Shown piece by piece: positions 23,792-32,385 of a DNA stretch of 64,000 nt (position 1 is its first letter; each line of letters starts with the position of its first letter). Under the pieces are notes generated by a model that worked only from the letters and a program-made list of their open reading frames with translations, was not told where the DNA came from and searched no databases. Both the position numbers and the translations under genes were made by a program. The DNA lies in NCBI RefSeq assembly GCF_039621805.1, contig NZ_CP155073.1, forward strand, positions 1,178,001-1,242,000. Reading direction: 5' to 3'. The DNA is from Paraburkholderia sp. PREW-6R. Lineage in GTDB: Bacteria > Pseudomonadota > Gammaproteobacteria > Burkholderiales > Burkholderiaceae.

Positions 23792-25297
23792 ATGCGATTC
23801 GATCTGAGCGCAAGCCGCTTCGTTGAAACCGGCGATCGTGCCGACGGGGAAGCCGACACGCTCGCGGTGATCGGCGCCGACCGCGCATTGCACTGGCGCG
23901 AACTCGCTGCGCAGGCACATGACTGGGCCGGCCACGCACGCACGTGCGGAATCGCCGCCGATGTGCCGGTGATCGTGCGAGGTCACAAGGAGGCGGCTTT
24001 TTTTGTCGCAATGACCGGTGCGTTGCTGCTCGGCGCGCCATTCGTGCCCGTCGATACGATCTATCCGGATGAGCGGTTGCGGCGCATCGCCGCCACACTC
24101 GGCGCGCAGATCTACTACGACGCGCAGCGCGAGCGTTTTGTCGATCTCGCCGGACACGAAGTGTCCTGCGAAGCGGCGCGGGCCTGTGCGCCGCAACCGC
24201 TGCGGGAGAAAAATCTCGCTTACGTGCTGTTCACGTCGGGGACGACCGGCGAGCCGAAAGGCGTGCAGATCGGCCGCGAAAGCGTGGCTGCGCTCGCCTG
24301 CTGGATGGTGGAAGATTTCGCGCTCGGCGATTCGCCGGTGTTCCTGAATCAGGCGCCGTTCAGTTTCGATCTGTCGATGTACGAAGTATTCGGCACGCTT
24401 GCGCTCGGCGGCACGATCGTACTGGCCTCGCGTTCGCTGACCGCGCAAAGCGGCACATTTCTCGCCGCGCTCGCGCGTCACCGCGTCGACACATGGGTGT
24501 CCACGCCGTCTTTCGCGCAGCAGCAGTTGCTCAATTCGCAACTCTCCCGGGAAGGGCTGCCGTCGCTGGCGACGTTTCTGTTCTGTGGCGAAGTGCTGCC
24601 CGCCGCGCTCGTTCGGCAGTTGCGTCAGCGCTTTCCGTCGGCGCGCATCATCAATACTTACGGACCGACCGAGGCGACGGTCGCCACGACATGGATCGTC
24701 GTGGACGACAAGGTGCTCGCGGAGCACGCGCGTCTGCCCGTCGGCTACGCCAGACGCGACGCCGAAGTGTTCGTGGATGATGGCGAGTTATGTATTGCGG
24801 GTCCGCACGTGATGCGCGGCTATCTGAACCGCGACGACCTGAACGCGTCGCGCATGTTCATGCATCATGGCCAGCGCGCGTTTCGCACGGGCGACCTCGG
24901 CGCGGTGGAGGGCGACGGCCTGCTCTTTTGCAATGGCCGCATGGACGACCAGATCAAGATGGGAGGTTACCGGATCGAGCTGATGGAGATCGACGCGGCG
25001 TTGCGCGCGTTGCCGGGCGCCGCCAGCGCGGCGGTGGTGCCGCTGCGGCGACCCGACGGCTCGGTCGCGCGGATCGTTGCATTCGTCGCGACCGGCGACG
25101 ACGACGGCCGCTTGCCCGACGCGCTGCACGACTGGAAGGCCAGGCTGGCAGAGCGGCTGCCGTCGTATATGATCCCGTCAGAATTGCTTGCCTGCCGCGC
25201 GTTGCCGGTATCGGTGAACTTCAAGATCGATCGCGCGCAACTTGCCCAGGATTATCGTGACGCCCATCTCAACACACAGCGCCAACCGCGTGCATAG
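23792..25297 (+). CDS. DltA-like carrier-protein aminoacyl ligase (adenylation domain)
   Basis: A 501-residue stand-alone adenylation enzyme, length equal to DltA. Core motifs: A3 LFTSGTTGEPKGV (about 145-157), A4 FSFDLSMYEVF, A5 NTYGPTEATV, A7 RTGDLG, A8 MGGYRIELMEID and A10 VNFKIDR (Lys about 477). The DltA-type specificity segment FLFCGEVLP keeps the Cys that in Bacillus DltA contacts the D-alanine side chain, and the Asp of FSFDLS that binds the amino group is present. This favours D-alanine activation and loading onto the adjacent carrier protein; another small amino acid remains possible. Start at ATG 23792, 7 bp after the carrier-protein stop. The next gene overlaps its 3' end. Confidence 0.87.
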   Translation: MRFDLSASRFVETGDRADGEADTLAVIGADRALHWRELAAQAHDWAGHARTCGIAADVPVIVRGHKEAAFFVAMTGALLLGAPFVPVDTIYPDERLRRIAATLGAQIYYDAQRERFVDLAGHEVSCEAARACAPQPLREKNLAYVLFTSGTTGEPKGVQIGRESVAALACWMVEDFALGDSPVFLNQAPFSFDLSMYEVFGTLALGGTIVLASRSLTAQSGTFLAALARHRVDTWVSTPSFAQQQLLNSQLSREGLPSLATFLFCGEVLPAALVRQLRQRFPSARIINTYGPTEATVATTWIVVDDKVLAEHARLPVGYARRDAEVFVDDGELCIAGPHVMRGYLNRDDLNASRMFMHHGQRAFRTGDLGAVEGDGLLFCNGRMDDQIKMGGYRIELMEIDAALRALPGAASAAVVPLRRPDGSVARIVAFVATGDDDGRLPDALHDWKARLAERLPSYMIPSELLACRALPVSVNFKIDRAQLAQDYRDAHLNTQRQPRA

Positions 25298-26207
25298 TGC
25301 GCGCGGCGCTGGCCCGAACAGGCCGGAGCCCGACTCGCCGCGCCGCCGCGCCTTGCTCGCTGCGGGCATGGGCGCGGCGTTGCTGTACGGCTGCTCGGCG
25401 CCGGGCCCGGGCGATGGCGGTGCGCTCGCACAGGGCGTCGTCTGGCAACTCGACGAGGATCATGTCGACCCGCATGGCGAGTGGAACCGCCTGGGCGTGA
25501 CAGACCTGCTGATTCAGTGGACGGCCGTGGACGACACGTCGTTTCTGCCGGTCGGCGAAGCGCAGGCGGCCGCCGGTTTGCGAAGCGCCGCGCGTTCGCC
25601 GGACTGGACGCGCATTGCCGCTGAGCCGTGGGCACGTAATGTGATCGTCGGCCTCGCGGGGCGGTTCGACGAAACGTCGGCGCGTGCGCAGGCGGCGCAA
25701 CTGATCGAACAGTCGAGAAAGCTCGCGGCCGTGCGGCCCGCGTTGCATGTCGACGGATACTATTTTCCGGTGGAGATCGATCCGACCTGGCAACGCGCGG
25801 CGGCGCTCGGGCCGTTGCTCGACGCGCTGCCGCGGCCGTTATGGATCAGCGTGTACGACAACACCAACATCGGCGGCACGGCGCTCGCGGCGTGGCTCGA
25901 TGGCTGGTTGCCGCATCACGTCGGCGTCTTTCTGCAGGACGGCTGCGGAGTTTACGCGCGCGGTCCGTCGGCGGCGCGCGGCTATGCGGACGCGCTGGCA
26001 GCACGGCTTGGCAACGAGCGGGTGCGGATCATCGCCGAAGCGTTCCGCCCGGCCGAGGGCGGCGCGTTCCGGCCGGCTACCGCGGCCGAACTTGCGCCCC
26101 AGCTGTTCGCGTATCGCGGTTACCGGACCTATCTGTTCGACGGTCCGCACTATGTGTCGCCGCAACTCGTACAAGACCTGCTGGATCTGCAGGCGGCGGA
26201 GAACTAA
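25257..26207 (+). CDS. lipoprotein with possible TIM-barrel glycosidase fold (DUF4434-like)
   Basis: A protein of about 316 residues with a lipoprotein-type signal, PRRRALLAAGMGAALLYGC, where LYGC is the lipobox; the RRR also resembles a Tat leader. The mature part has repeated beta/alpha units: VVWQLDED, GVTDLLIQW, VIVGLAGRFD, LHVDGYYFPVEID, LWISVYDNTN, VGVFLQDG and VRIIAEAF, in the order expected of a TIM barrel, with an acidic residue at several strand ends. I suspect DUF4434 or a related glycoside-hydrolase clan but cannot confirm it. Starts at 25242 (TTG), 25257 (GTG) or 25290 (GTG) all overlap the ligase end. As last gene of the locus it could trim or release the polymer. Confidence 0.7.
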   Translation: MTPISTHSANRVHSARGAGPNRPEPDSPRRRALLAAGMGAALLYGCSAPGPGDGGALAQGVVWQLDEDHVDPHGEWNRLGVTDLLIQWTAVDDTSFLPVGEAQAAAGLRSAARSPDWTRIAAEPWARNVIVGLAGRFDETSARAQAAQLIEQSRKLAAVRPALHVDGYYFPVEIDPTWQRAAALGPLLDALPRPLWISVYDNTNIGGTALAAWLDGWLPHHVGVFLQDGCGVYARGPSAARGYADALAARLGNERVRIIAEAFRPAEGGAFRPATAAELAPQLFAYRGYRTYLFDGPHYVSPQLVQDLLDLQAAEN

Positions 26208-26246
26208 TACGGTTGATCGCGTGTGTGAAGGGTCTCGCCTCGGGCC

Positions 26247-26882
26247 TCAACGCAACTGCGTGACGGCCAGCAGCAGCACCATGCTGCCAATCGCGCCATC
26301 CAGCACGCGCCACGCCAGCGCCCGGCGGAAAAGCGGCGCCAAGGCGCGCGCGCCGTAACCCAGACCCACGAACCAGATGCCGCTCACCGCCATCGCGCCG
26401 AGCGCGAAGGCGACTCGCGCCCCGGCTGGTTCTCGGGCACCGGCCGTGCCGATCAGCAGAAACGTGTCGAGATAGACGTGCGGATTGAGCCATGTAAAGG
26501 CGAGTGTCATCAGCACGATCGGCACTGCGCGTTGCACCGGCGCGGCTGTTGGGCCTTGCGCGCCGTGGTCCGCGCCGGCGTCCATCACCGCATGGGTGGG
26601 CCGCACCGCACGGCGCAGCGCGCTGATGCCAAACCACGCGAGATAGGCGAGGCCGACATACAGCAGCGCGTGAACGAACGCAGGATAGCGCTCCACCAGC
26701 ACCGACGCGCCGCCAACACCCGCGCCGATCAGAATGAAGTCCGACAGCGCGCACAGCGCCACGATCTTGCCGACATGCGAGCGCATGATGCCCTGACGGA
26801 GCACGAATGCATTCTGCGCTCCAATCGTCACGATCAGCGAGGCGCACAAGGCGGCGCCGTGGGAGAAAGACAACCAGTTCAT
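26247..26882 (-). CDS. argO: LysE/ArgO family amino-acid exporter
   Basis: A 211-residue membrane protein with six predicted helices. The N-terminal block FSHGAALCASLIVTIGAQNAFVLRQGI and the central WLNPHVYLDTFLLIG are diagnostic of the LysE/ArgO family, exporters of basic amino acids (arginine, lysine). The start is placed at ATG 26882 (MNWLSF); an upstream in-frame ATG at 26909 is less likely. It is divergent from an ArgP/LysG-type regulator across about 100 bp, the usual pairing in which the regulator activates exporter expression when the amino acid is in excess. Confidence 0.9.
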   Translation of the reverse strand: MNWLSFSHGAALCASLIVTIGAQNAFVLRQGIMRSHVGKIVALCALSDFILIGAGVGGASVLVERYPAFVHALLYVGLAYLAWFGISALRRAVRPTHAVMDAGADHGAQGPTAAPVQRAVPIVLMTLAFTWLNPHVYLDTFLLIGTAGAREPAGARVAFALGAMAVSGIWFVGLGYGARALAPLFRRALAWRVLDGAIGSMVLLLAVTQLR

Positions 26883-26979
26883 AAACGGTCCACTAGACGG
26901 GGGAAGCAATTCTGGCTAGTCTGCCGTCTGGCGCCTCATAAGCAAAGCTCATTTCTCTAAAGCAGATTAAGGAACGCTA

Positions 26980-27873
26980 ATGCTCGACTATGCGTTGCTG
27001 GATGCGCTCGCCGCAGTGGTGCGTCTCGGTTCGTTCGACCGCGCGGCGAGCGAATTGAACGTGACGCCCTCCGCGGTCTCACAGCGGGTCAAGCTGCTGG
27101 AGGAGCGGGTGGGCAGCGTGCTGGTGAAACGCGGCCAGCCGTGTGTCGCCACCCCGTCCGGCGCGCTCCTGTGCCGGCACACGGAAAGGGTGCAGTTACT
27201 CGAAGCGGAACTGACCGGAAAGATGCCGGCGCTGCCGGGCGCGCTGGCGGCGGCGTGGCCGGCATTGCGCGTAGCGGTCAATGACGATAGCGTCGGCACC
27301 TGGTTCATCGACGCGGTCGCGCCATTTTGCGTCGAACGGGAAATGTTGCTCGATCTGGTGATCGACGATCAGGACCACACTGCCGAGCGCATTCGCGACG
27401 GCAGTGTGCAGGGTGCGGTCACCACGCAGGCCGAACCGGTGCAGGGCTGCCGCTCCACGCGGCTGGGCCGGATGCGTTATATGGCGGTGTGCTCGCCGGA
27501 TTTGCGCGCGCGCTATTTCGCCGATGGCGTGACGCGCGACAGTTTGCGGCGCGCGCCCTGTGTGGATTTCAATCCGAAGGACCAGTTGCAAAAGCGCTTC
27601 ATACGGCGCATCACGCGTGCGGAGGTGGAGCCGCCGCTGCACTGGATTCCGCACGTGGCCGGCTTTATCCGCGCATGCGTGACCGGTCTGGGTTGGGGCA
27701 TGTGCCCCGAGCGCATGATTGCATCGCATGTCGAGTCCGGCGAACTCGTGGAGCTGGCGCCGGGCAAGCACATCGACGTGGATCTGTACTGGCAGAGCTG
27801 GCGCTTGTCGATCGGTTGGCTCGACGAGTTCGGCGCGATGTTGCGTCAGCGCGCCGTGCAATTTCTGGATTGA
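26980..27873 (+). CDS. argP: LysR-family regulator ArgP/LysG type
   Basis: A 297-residue LysR-type regulator. The N-terminal winged HTH (ALLDALAAVVRLGSFDRAASELNVTPSAVSQRVKLLEERVG) and the effector domain features of ArgP/LysG (SVGTWFIDAV, FNPKDQLQKRF, VTGLGWGMCPE) are clear. It is divergently transcribed from the LysE/ArgO exporter gene and should activate it in response to arginine or lysine; IciA/ArgP of E. coli is the best-known relative. The ATG at 26980 is preceded by AAGGAACG. Length is normal for the family. Confidence 0.92.
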   Translation: MLDYALLDALAAVVRLGSFDRAASELNVTPSAVSQRVKLLEERVGSVLVKRGQPCVATPSGALLCRHTERVQLLEAELTGKMPALPGALAAAWPALRVAVNDDSVGTWFIDAVAPFCVEREMLLDLVIDDQDHTAERIRDGSVQGAVTTQAEPVQGCRSTRLGRMRYMAVCSPDLRARYFADGVTRDSLRRAPCVDFNPKDQLQKRFIRRITRAEVEPPLHWIPHVAGFIRACVTGLGWGMCPERMIASHVESGELVELAPGKHIDVDLYWQSWRLSIGWLDEFGAMLRQRAVQFLD

Positions 27874-27929
27874 CCCTGCGCGAGCGGCCGCACGTAAAAG
27901 CGCCGCGCGTGCACGTGTCAATGCATGGA

Positions 27930-29318
27930 TCAGTGCAGGCGAATCACCGGATGCACACGTCTGCGCAGCCAGTGGCTCGCGGTGTCGAGCGCCATGCGTG
28001 CAAAGCCGGTAAGCGTCATCACGTGCCGACGATAGACGAGCTTGTAGACCGCAGTCGCCACCCAGCCGTCGACGAACACGGGCCGCGTCAACAGGCGGCT
28101 GCCAAGGTCGCCGATCGTGCCCTCGCGGCCGAAACCGACCAGCGTGCCCGCGTCGCGATAGACGAATTCCGGCAGCGGCTGACCCGCGACCCTGCACTTC
28201 AGCGCGCGCGCCAGAAACTGCGCCTGCTGATGCGCAACCTGCGCGCGGGGCGCGAGAAACGTGCCGTTTACGCCGGCAGGGCAGGCCGCGCAGTCGCCGA
28301 GGCCGAAGATATTCGCGTCGTTCGTACATTGCAGCGTGCGAGCGACCCGCACCTGGGCGTTGCGGTTCACGGCCATGCCGTCGAGCGTGCGAAACACAGG
28401 CGGCCCCGCGATACCGGCGGTCCAGATCGTGATGTCGCAGGCGAGCGGCGCGCCCCGTTCCGTGATCACCGCGTCCGCGCGCACTTCGGTGATGCGTGTG
28501 TTGCTCAACACTTCGACACCGAGACCGGCGAGCATACGCTGCGCGCGTGCGGAGATCGTGTCCGACAGCGCGGGTAATACACGGTCGCTGCTTTCTATCA
28601 ATCGAACACGAAAGTCGCGCACTGGATCGAGCGAAAACGGGCTATAGCGGTTAAGCAGGCGCACGGTGTCGCGCAACGCCGCCGCGAGTTCGACACCGGT
28701 CGCACCGGCGCCGACGATGTTGATCGATACCGGGGTATCCGCTTGCGCGGTCTGCACACGCCGGGCGTGGCTTGCGCGCAGACACGCATCGAGCAGCTTG
28801 CGGCGGAACGCTTCTGCGTGCGCCACCGATTCGAGCGGCAGTGCATGCTCGGCCGCGCCTGGCACTCCGAAATATTGAGTGACGCTTCCCATTGCGAGCA
28901 CCAGTGTATCGAACGGAATCTGGCGGGAAGGCAGGATTTCGCGGCCGTTGGCGTCGTGAAGCGCGTCGAGCGTGATGTACCGGTTCGAGCGATCGAGCGA
29001 AGAGAGTTCGCCCTGTTCGAATTCGAAGCCATGACGCTGCGCCTGCACCGCATAGTGCAACTGATGCGTAGCGGGATCGAGGTGGCCGGACGCGGCTTCA
29101 TGCAGCAGGGGCTTCCAGAAATGGGTAGGCCAGCGATCGACCAGTACGACCTGTACAAGCCCCGATCGACCGGGCGTCCGGGAAAGACGCGTAGCGAGCC
29201 CAAGACCTCCCACGCCGCCGCCGACGATCACAATGCGATGCGGTTCAATCTGCTCGTTGCGGCGACCCGTGCGCGCATGGTGCGCGGTGGCTGTGCGCTG
29301 CTGATCGACTGCGTTCAT
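27930..29318 (-). CDS. ndh: type II NADH dehydrogenase (NDH-2)
   Basis: A 462-residue flavoprotein that oxidises NADH and reduces quinone at the inner membrane without proton pumping. The FAD site is RIVIVGGGVGGLGLATRLSR, the NAD site SINIVGAGATGVELAAALRD, and the second FAD motif ANIFGLGDCAACP; the block APRAQVAHQQAQFLA before the C-terminal membrane-binding region is typical of Ndh. The start is ATG 29318 with an excellent ribosome-binding site (AGGAGGG). It is divergent from a LysR regulator whose operator-like repeat lies between them. Confidence 0.92.
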   Translation of the reverse strand: MNAVDQQRTATAHHARTGRRNEQIEPHRIVIVGGGVGGLGLATRLSRTPGRSGLVQVVLVDRWPTHFWKPLLHEAASGHLDPATHQLHYAVQAQRHGFEFEQGELSSLDRSNRYITLDALHDANGREILPSRQIPFDTLVLAMGSVTQYFGVPGAAEHALPLESVAHAEAFRRKLLDACLRASHARRVQTAQADTPVSINIVGAGATGVELAAALRDTVRLLNRYSPFSLDPVRDFRVRLIESSDRVLPALSDTISARAQRMLAGLGVEVLSNTRITEVRADAVITERGAPLACDITIWTAGIAGPPVFRTLDGMAVNRNAQVRVARTLQCTNDANIFGLGDCAACPAGVNGTFLAPRAQVAHQQAQFLARALKCRVAGQPLPEFVYRDAGTLVGFGREGTIGDLGSRLLTRPVFVDGWVATAVYKLVYRRHVMTLTGFARMALDTASHWLRRRVHPVIRLH

Positions 29319-29432
29319 GGCGCTACCCTCCTGTGGATGTGCGACGAACCACGGAGTCGCGCTATCACCGATATTGCTGCGGCTCGTCTGGCAGGCCAGT
29401 ATAGAATCGGTGGAAACAGCAGCACAATTCAA

Positions 29433-29449
29433 TGTTTATACGAAACATA
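29433..29449. promoter_or_regulatory. inverted repeat ATGTTT-N5-AAACAT, candidate LysR operator
   Basis: Perfect 6-bp arms at 29433-29438 and 29444-29449 in the intergenic space between ndh and the divergent LysR gene. The T-N11-A geometry is that expected of LysR-type operators and its position close to the LysR start suggests autoregulation. Confidence 0.45.
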
Positions 29450-29465
29450 TAGGTTTTTACTTATT

Positions 29466-30434
29466 TTGAAAGCGGCTACATTCCGGCAACTGAAAGCGTT
29501 GCACACTATCGCGAAGCTCGGCAGCGTGTCGCGCGCAGCGGAAGAACTGAAGCTCACGCAGCCTGCCGTTTCACTGCAGATTCGGCTGCTGGAAGATGCG
29601 GCAGGTGCGCCGTTGCTCCAGCGCGTGGGCCGCGGCGTTCAGCTCACGGCGGCCGGCGAAATCCTTGCGCGTTATGCGCTCGAAATTCTCGACCTCTGGA
29701 ACGGCGCGGCGGACGACCTTGCGGCGTTGCAAGGCGAGCAGGGCGGCACGCTGCGAATCGGCGCGATTACCACCGCTGAATATCTGATTCCGCCGTTCCT
29801 CGTGCGCTTTACGGAACAGCGTCCGCAAGTGAAAGTGCAGTTCAAGGTCGGCAATCGCGCGGACATCATCCGTATGCTGGCGACGCATGAAATCGATCTC
29901 GCGATCATGGGTAGCGCGCCGCGTGAGTTGCGCACCGTGGCGACAGCCTTCGCCAGGCATCCAATGGCGTTCGTTGCGTCGCCTGCGCATCCGCTGATGA
30001 AGAAAAAGCGCCTGTCACTCGACGATCTGCAGAACGCCAATCTGTTCGTGCGCGAACGCGGTTCGGGTACACGTTCGACGGTGGAAAATCTGTTTCGCCT
30101 CGCGGGCCACAAGTTGCACATCGGCTCCGAGTTATCGAGCAACGAGGCCATCAAGCAACTGGTCGAAGCCGGGCTCGGTATCGCGTTCCTGTCGCTGCAT
30201 GCGTGCTCGCTCGAGTTTCAGGCGGGTTTGCTCGCGCTGCTGCCGTTGCCCGCGAATCCCATTGAACGTGACTGGTATGTGATGCATGTCTCCGACAAGC
30301 GCCTGCCACATGTCGCCAGTCTCTTTCGCGATTTTCTGCTCGAGCATGGAAGCTCCGGCGAAGTACCGGTGCCGCTACCAACGCTCGCGGCCGTGAAGCG
30401 TCGCCGCCAGGCGCGAGTATCGGGCGACCTGTAG
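29466..30434 (+). CDS. LysR-family transcriptional regulator (CbbR-like)
   Basis: A 322-residue LysR regulator. The HTH (FRQLKALHTIAKLGSVSRAAEELKLTQPAVSLQIRLLE) starts just after a TTG at 29466, which is taken as start; no in-frame ATG or GTG lies close enough upstream and the longer open frame reads through the ndh gene. The effector domain (LRIGAITTAEYLIPPFL, IDLAIMGSAPRE, GLGIAFLSLHA) resembles CbbR/CysB-like members. It sits between divergent ndh and the downstream NCS1 permease 293 bp away, so it may control either. The C terminus is basic. Confidence 0.87.
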   Translation: MKAATFRQLKALHTIAKLGSVSRAAEELKLTQPAVSLQIRLLEDAAGAPLLQRVGRGVQLTAAGEILARYALEILDLWNGAADDLAALQGEQGGTLRIGAITTAEYLIPPFLVRFTEQRPQVKVQFKVGNRADIIRMLATHEIDLAIMGSAPRELRTVATAFARHPMAFVASPAHPLMKKKRLSLDDLQNANLFVRERGSGTRSTVENLFRLAGHKLHIGSELSSNEAIKQLVEAGLGIAFLSLHACSLEFQAGLLALLPLPANPIERDWYVMHVSDKRLPHVASLFRDFLLEHGSSGEVPVPLPTLAAVKRRRQARVSGDL

Positions 30435-30639
30435 GGCGGGCGTAACGCGACGCGCTGAACGGCAACGTTCTCACTATTCGCTTCGACGTTTGCGCTTGCC
30501 GGCATCGGCGGGAAGTCTCCGGCGTGGCTTTCTGGTGCCCCGAGGACCCATGCTGGGCGGGCCGGGAAGGTTACATCGCCGCATATCGAAGTAAAGGTTG
30601 GGCAGCCGATATTTTTGCCCGCCGCGATTGTCTTTACAG

Positions 30640-30673
30640 TGGCGTCCAGACATCTGAGAAAGAGTGGACGCCA
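30640..30673. promoter_or_regulatory. inverted repeat TGGCGTCCA-N16-TGGACGCCA upstream of NCS1 permease
   Basis: Perfect 9-bp arms at 30640-30648 and 30665-30673, about 55 bp before the permease ATG. It could be an operator for the upstream LysR protein or an mRNA hairpin in the 5' leader. No T-run follows, so it is not an intrinsic terminator. Confidence 0.5.
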
Positions 30674-30727
30674 TATCCCCATGGCGAGCCATCGTGATTC
30701 ACCTGGCCGTTACAGGAGTCGGAGACA

Positions 30728-32311
30728 ATGAGCAGCAACAGCATCACGACAGTCGAAACCTTCGGTTTCGAACGCATTCCGGATCGCTCACGCTATGCGC
30801 GGCCGATCGACCTGTTCCGCTTGCTGTTCGGCGGCTGCAATACATTTTCGACGTCGGTGCTGGGCAGTTTTCCCGTGCTGCTCGGTTTGTCGTTCAAAGC
30901 CGGTGTGTGGTCGATCGTGCTCGGCGTGGTAATCGGTTCGTGCATTCTCGCGCCAATGAGCCTGTTCGGCCCGCGTAACGGCACGAGCGACCCCGTGTCG
31001 TCGGGCGCGCACTTCGGTATTCACGGCCGGATCGTCGGCTCGTTTCTGGCGGTGCTGACCGCAATCGCATTTTTTTCGCTCGCGGTATGGAGTTCGGGTG
31101 ACGCATTGGTGGGCGGGGCCAATCATCTGCTCGGCCTGCCGGTCAACTGGATGACACTCAGTGGCGCGTATGGTCTTTTTGCGGTGCTGGTGCTAACCGT
31201 GTGCGTGTACGGCTTTCGCTTCATGCTGTGGGTCAACAAGATCGCGGTGTGGGCGGCGAGTCTGCTGTTCGTGGTGGGTCTCTTCGCATTCACGGGTTCA
31301 TTCAATAGCGCTTATGCCGGCAAGGTGGCGCTTGGATCGGCAGGCTTCTGGCCGGCTTTCGTGGCCGCGGTGCTGGTCGCGATGAGCAACCCGGTGTCGT
31401 TCGCATGCACGCTCGGTGACTGGGCCCGCTATATCCCGGAAGATACGCCGAAGCAGCGCACCATTGTCTCGGTGATGCTTGCGCAACTGGCCACGTTCGT
31501 GCCGTTCTTCTTCGGACTCGCCACGGCGACGATCATCGCCAGCAAAGCGCCGGACTTCATCACGTCGAATAACTACGTGGGCGGCCTGCTTGCCATCTCG
31601 CCGAACTGGTTCTTCCTGCCGGTGTGCCTGATCGCAATCATTGGCGGCATGTCCACGGGTACGACCGCGCTATACGGCACGGGCCTCGACATGTCGAGCA
31701 TGTTCCCCAGGTTCCTGAACCGCGTGCGCGCCACGCTGCTGATCGGCAGCCTCGCGATCGGCTTCATCTTTCTCGGGCGCTTTGCATTCAATCTGGTCGA
31801 AAGCGTGTCCACGTTTTCGGTGCTGATCAATGTTTGCAGTTGCCCGTGGATGGTGATCATGATCATCGGCTTCGTCACGCGGCGCGGGTTTTATCTGTCC
31901 GACGATCTGCAGGTCTTCAATCGCGGCGGGCGCGGCGGTCACTACTGGTTCACACACGGCTGGAACTGGCGCGCAATGGGTGCGTGGATCCCGAGCGCGG
32001 CAATCGGCCTGGCATTCGTCAATCTCCCGGACCAGTTCGTCGGACCGCTTGGGCAATTCGCCGGTGGGCTCGACATCAGCATGCCGGTTTCGCTGGTGCT
32101 CGCTGCGGCGCTGTATATCGGTCTGCTGCAATGCTTTCCCGAGCCGGACGGCGTATATGGTCCGCTCGGCCGACGCTGGGTGCGCGGCGGCTCTCAGCAC
32201 AATGTGGTCATGCATCCGGTCGTGCCGGCCAGCCGGCAAAAAGATGTCGCGACGCAGCGTGTCGCGCGAGGTGAGCGCGAGGCGGAACTCGACACGCAGG
32301 ACGCCGGTTGA
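30728..32311 (+). CDS. NCS1-family nucleobase/cytosine-type permease
   Basis: A 527-residue membrane protein with about twelve helices. The opening (FGFERIPDRSRY...PIDLFRLLFGGCNTFSTSVLG) and the central SNPVSFACTLGDWARYIPEDTPKQRTI are typical of NCS1 symporters (CodB, PucI, Mhp1), which import cytosine, allantoin, hydantoins or related compounds with sodium or protons. Ribosome-binding site GGAGTCGGAGA precedes ATG 30728. It is the first gene of a + strand catabolic group with an FAD oxidoreductase 74 bp downstream, implying import of the oxidised substrate. The exact substrate cannot be read from sequence. Confidence 0.9.
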   Translation: MSSNSITTVETFGFERIPDRSRYARPIDLFRLLFGGCNTFSTSVLGSFPVLLGLSFKAGVWSIVLGVVIGSCILAPMSLFGPRNGTSDPVSSGAHFGIHGRIVGSFLAVLTAIAFFSLAVWSSGDALVGGANHLLGLPVNWMTLSGAYGLFAVLVLTVCVYGFRFMLWVNKIAVWAASLLFVVGLFAFTGSFNSAYAGKVALGSAGFWPAFVAAVLVAMSNPVSFACTLGDWARYIPEDTPKQRTIVSVMLAQLATFVPFFFGLATATIIASKAPDFITSNNYVGGLLAISPNWFFLPVCLIAIIGGMSTGTTALYGTGLDMSSMFPRFLNRVRATLLIGSLAIGFIFLGRFAFNLVESVSTFSVLINVCSCPWMVIMIIGFVTRRGFYLSDDLQVFNRGGRGGHYWFTHGWNWRAMGAWIPSAAIGLAFVNLPDQFVGPLGQFAGGLDISMPVSLVLAAALYIGLLQCFPEPDGVYGPLGRRWVRGGSQHNVVMHPVVPASRQKDVATQRVARGEREAELDTQDAG

Positions 32312-32385
32312 AATGCGCCGTGTCGAGCGGGAGAATCTGGAAAGTGCAGTACATGTATGGCAATCAAATCAGGTAGGCAAACAGG

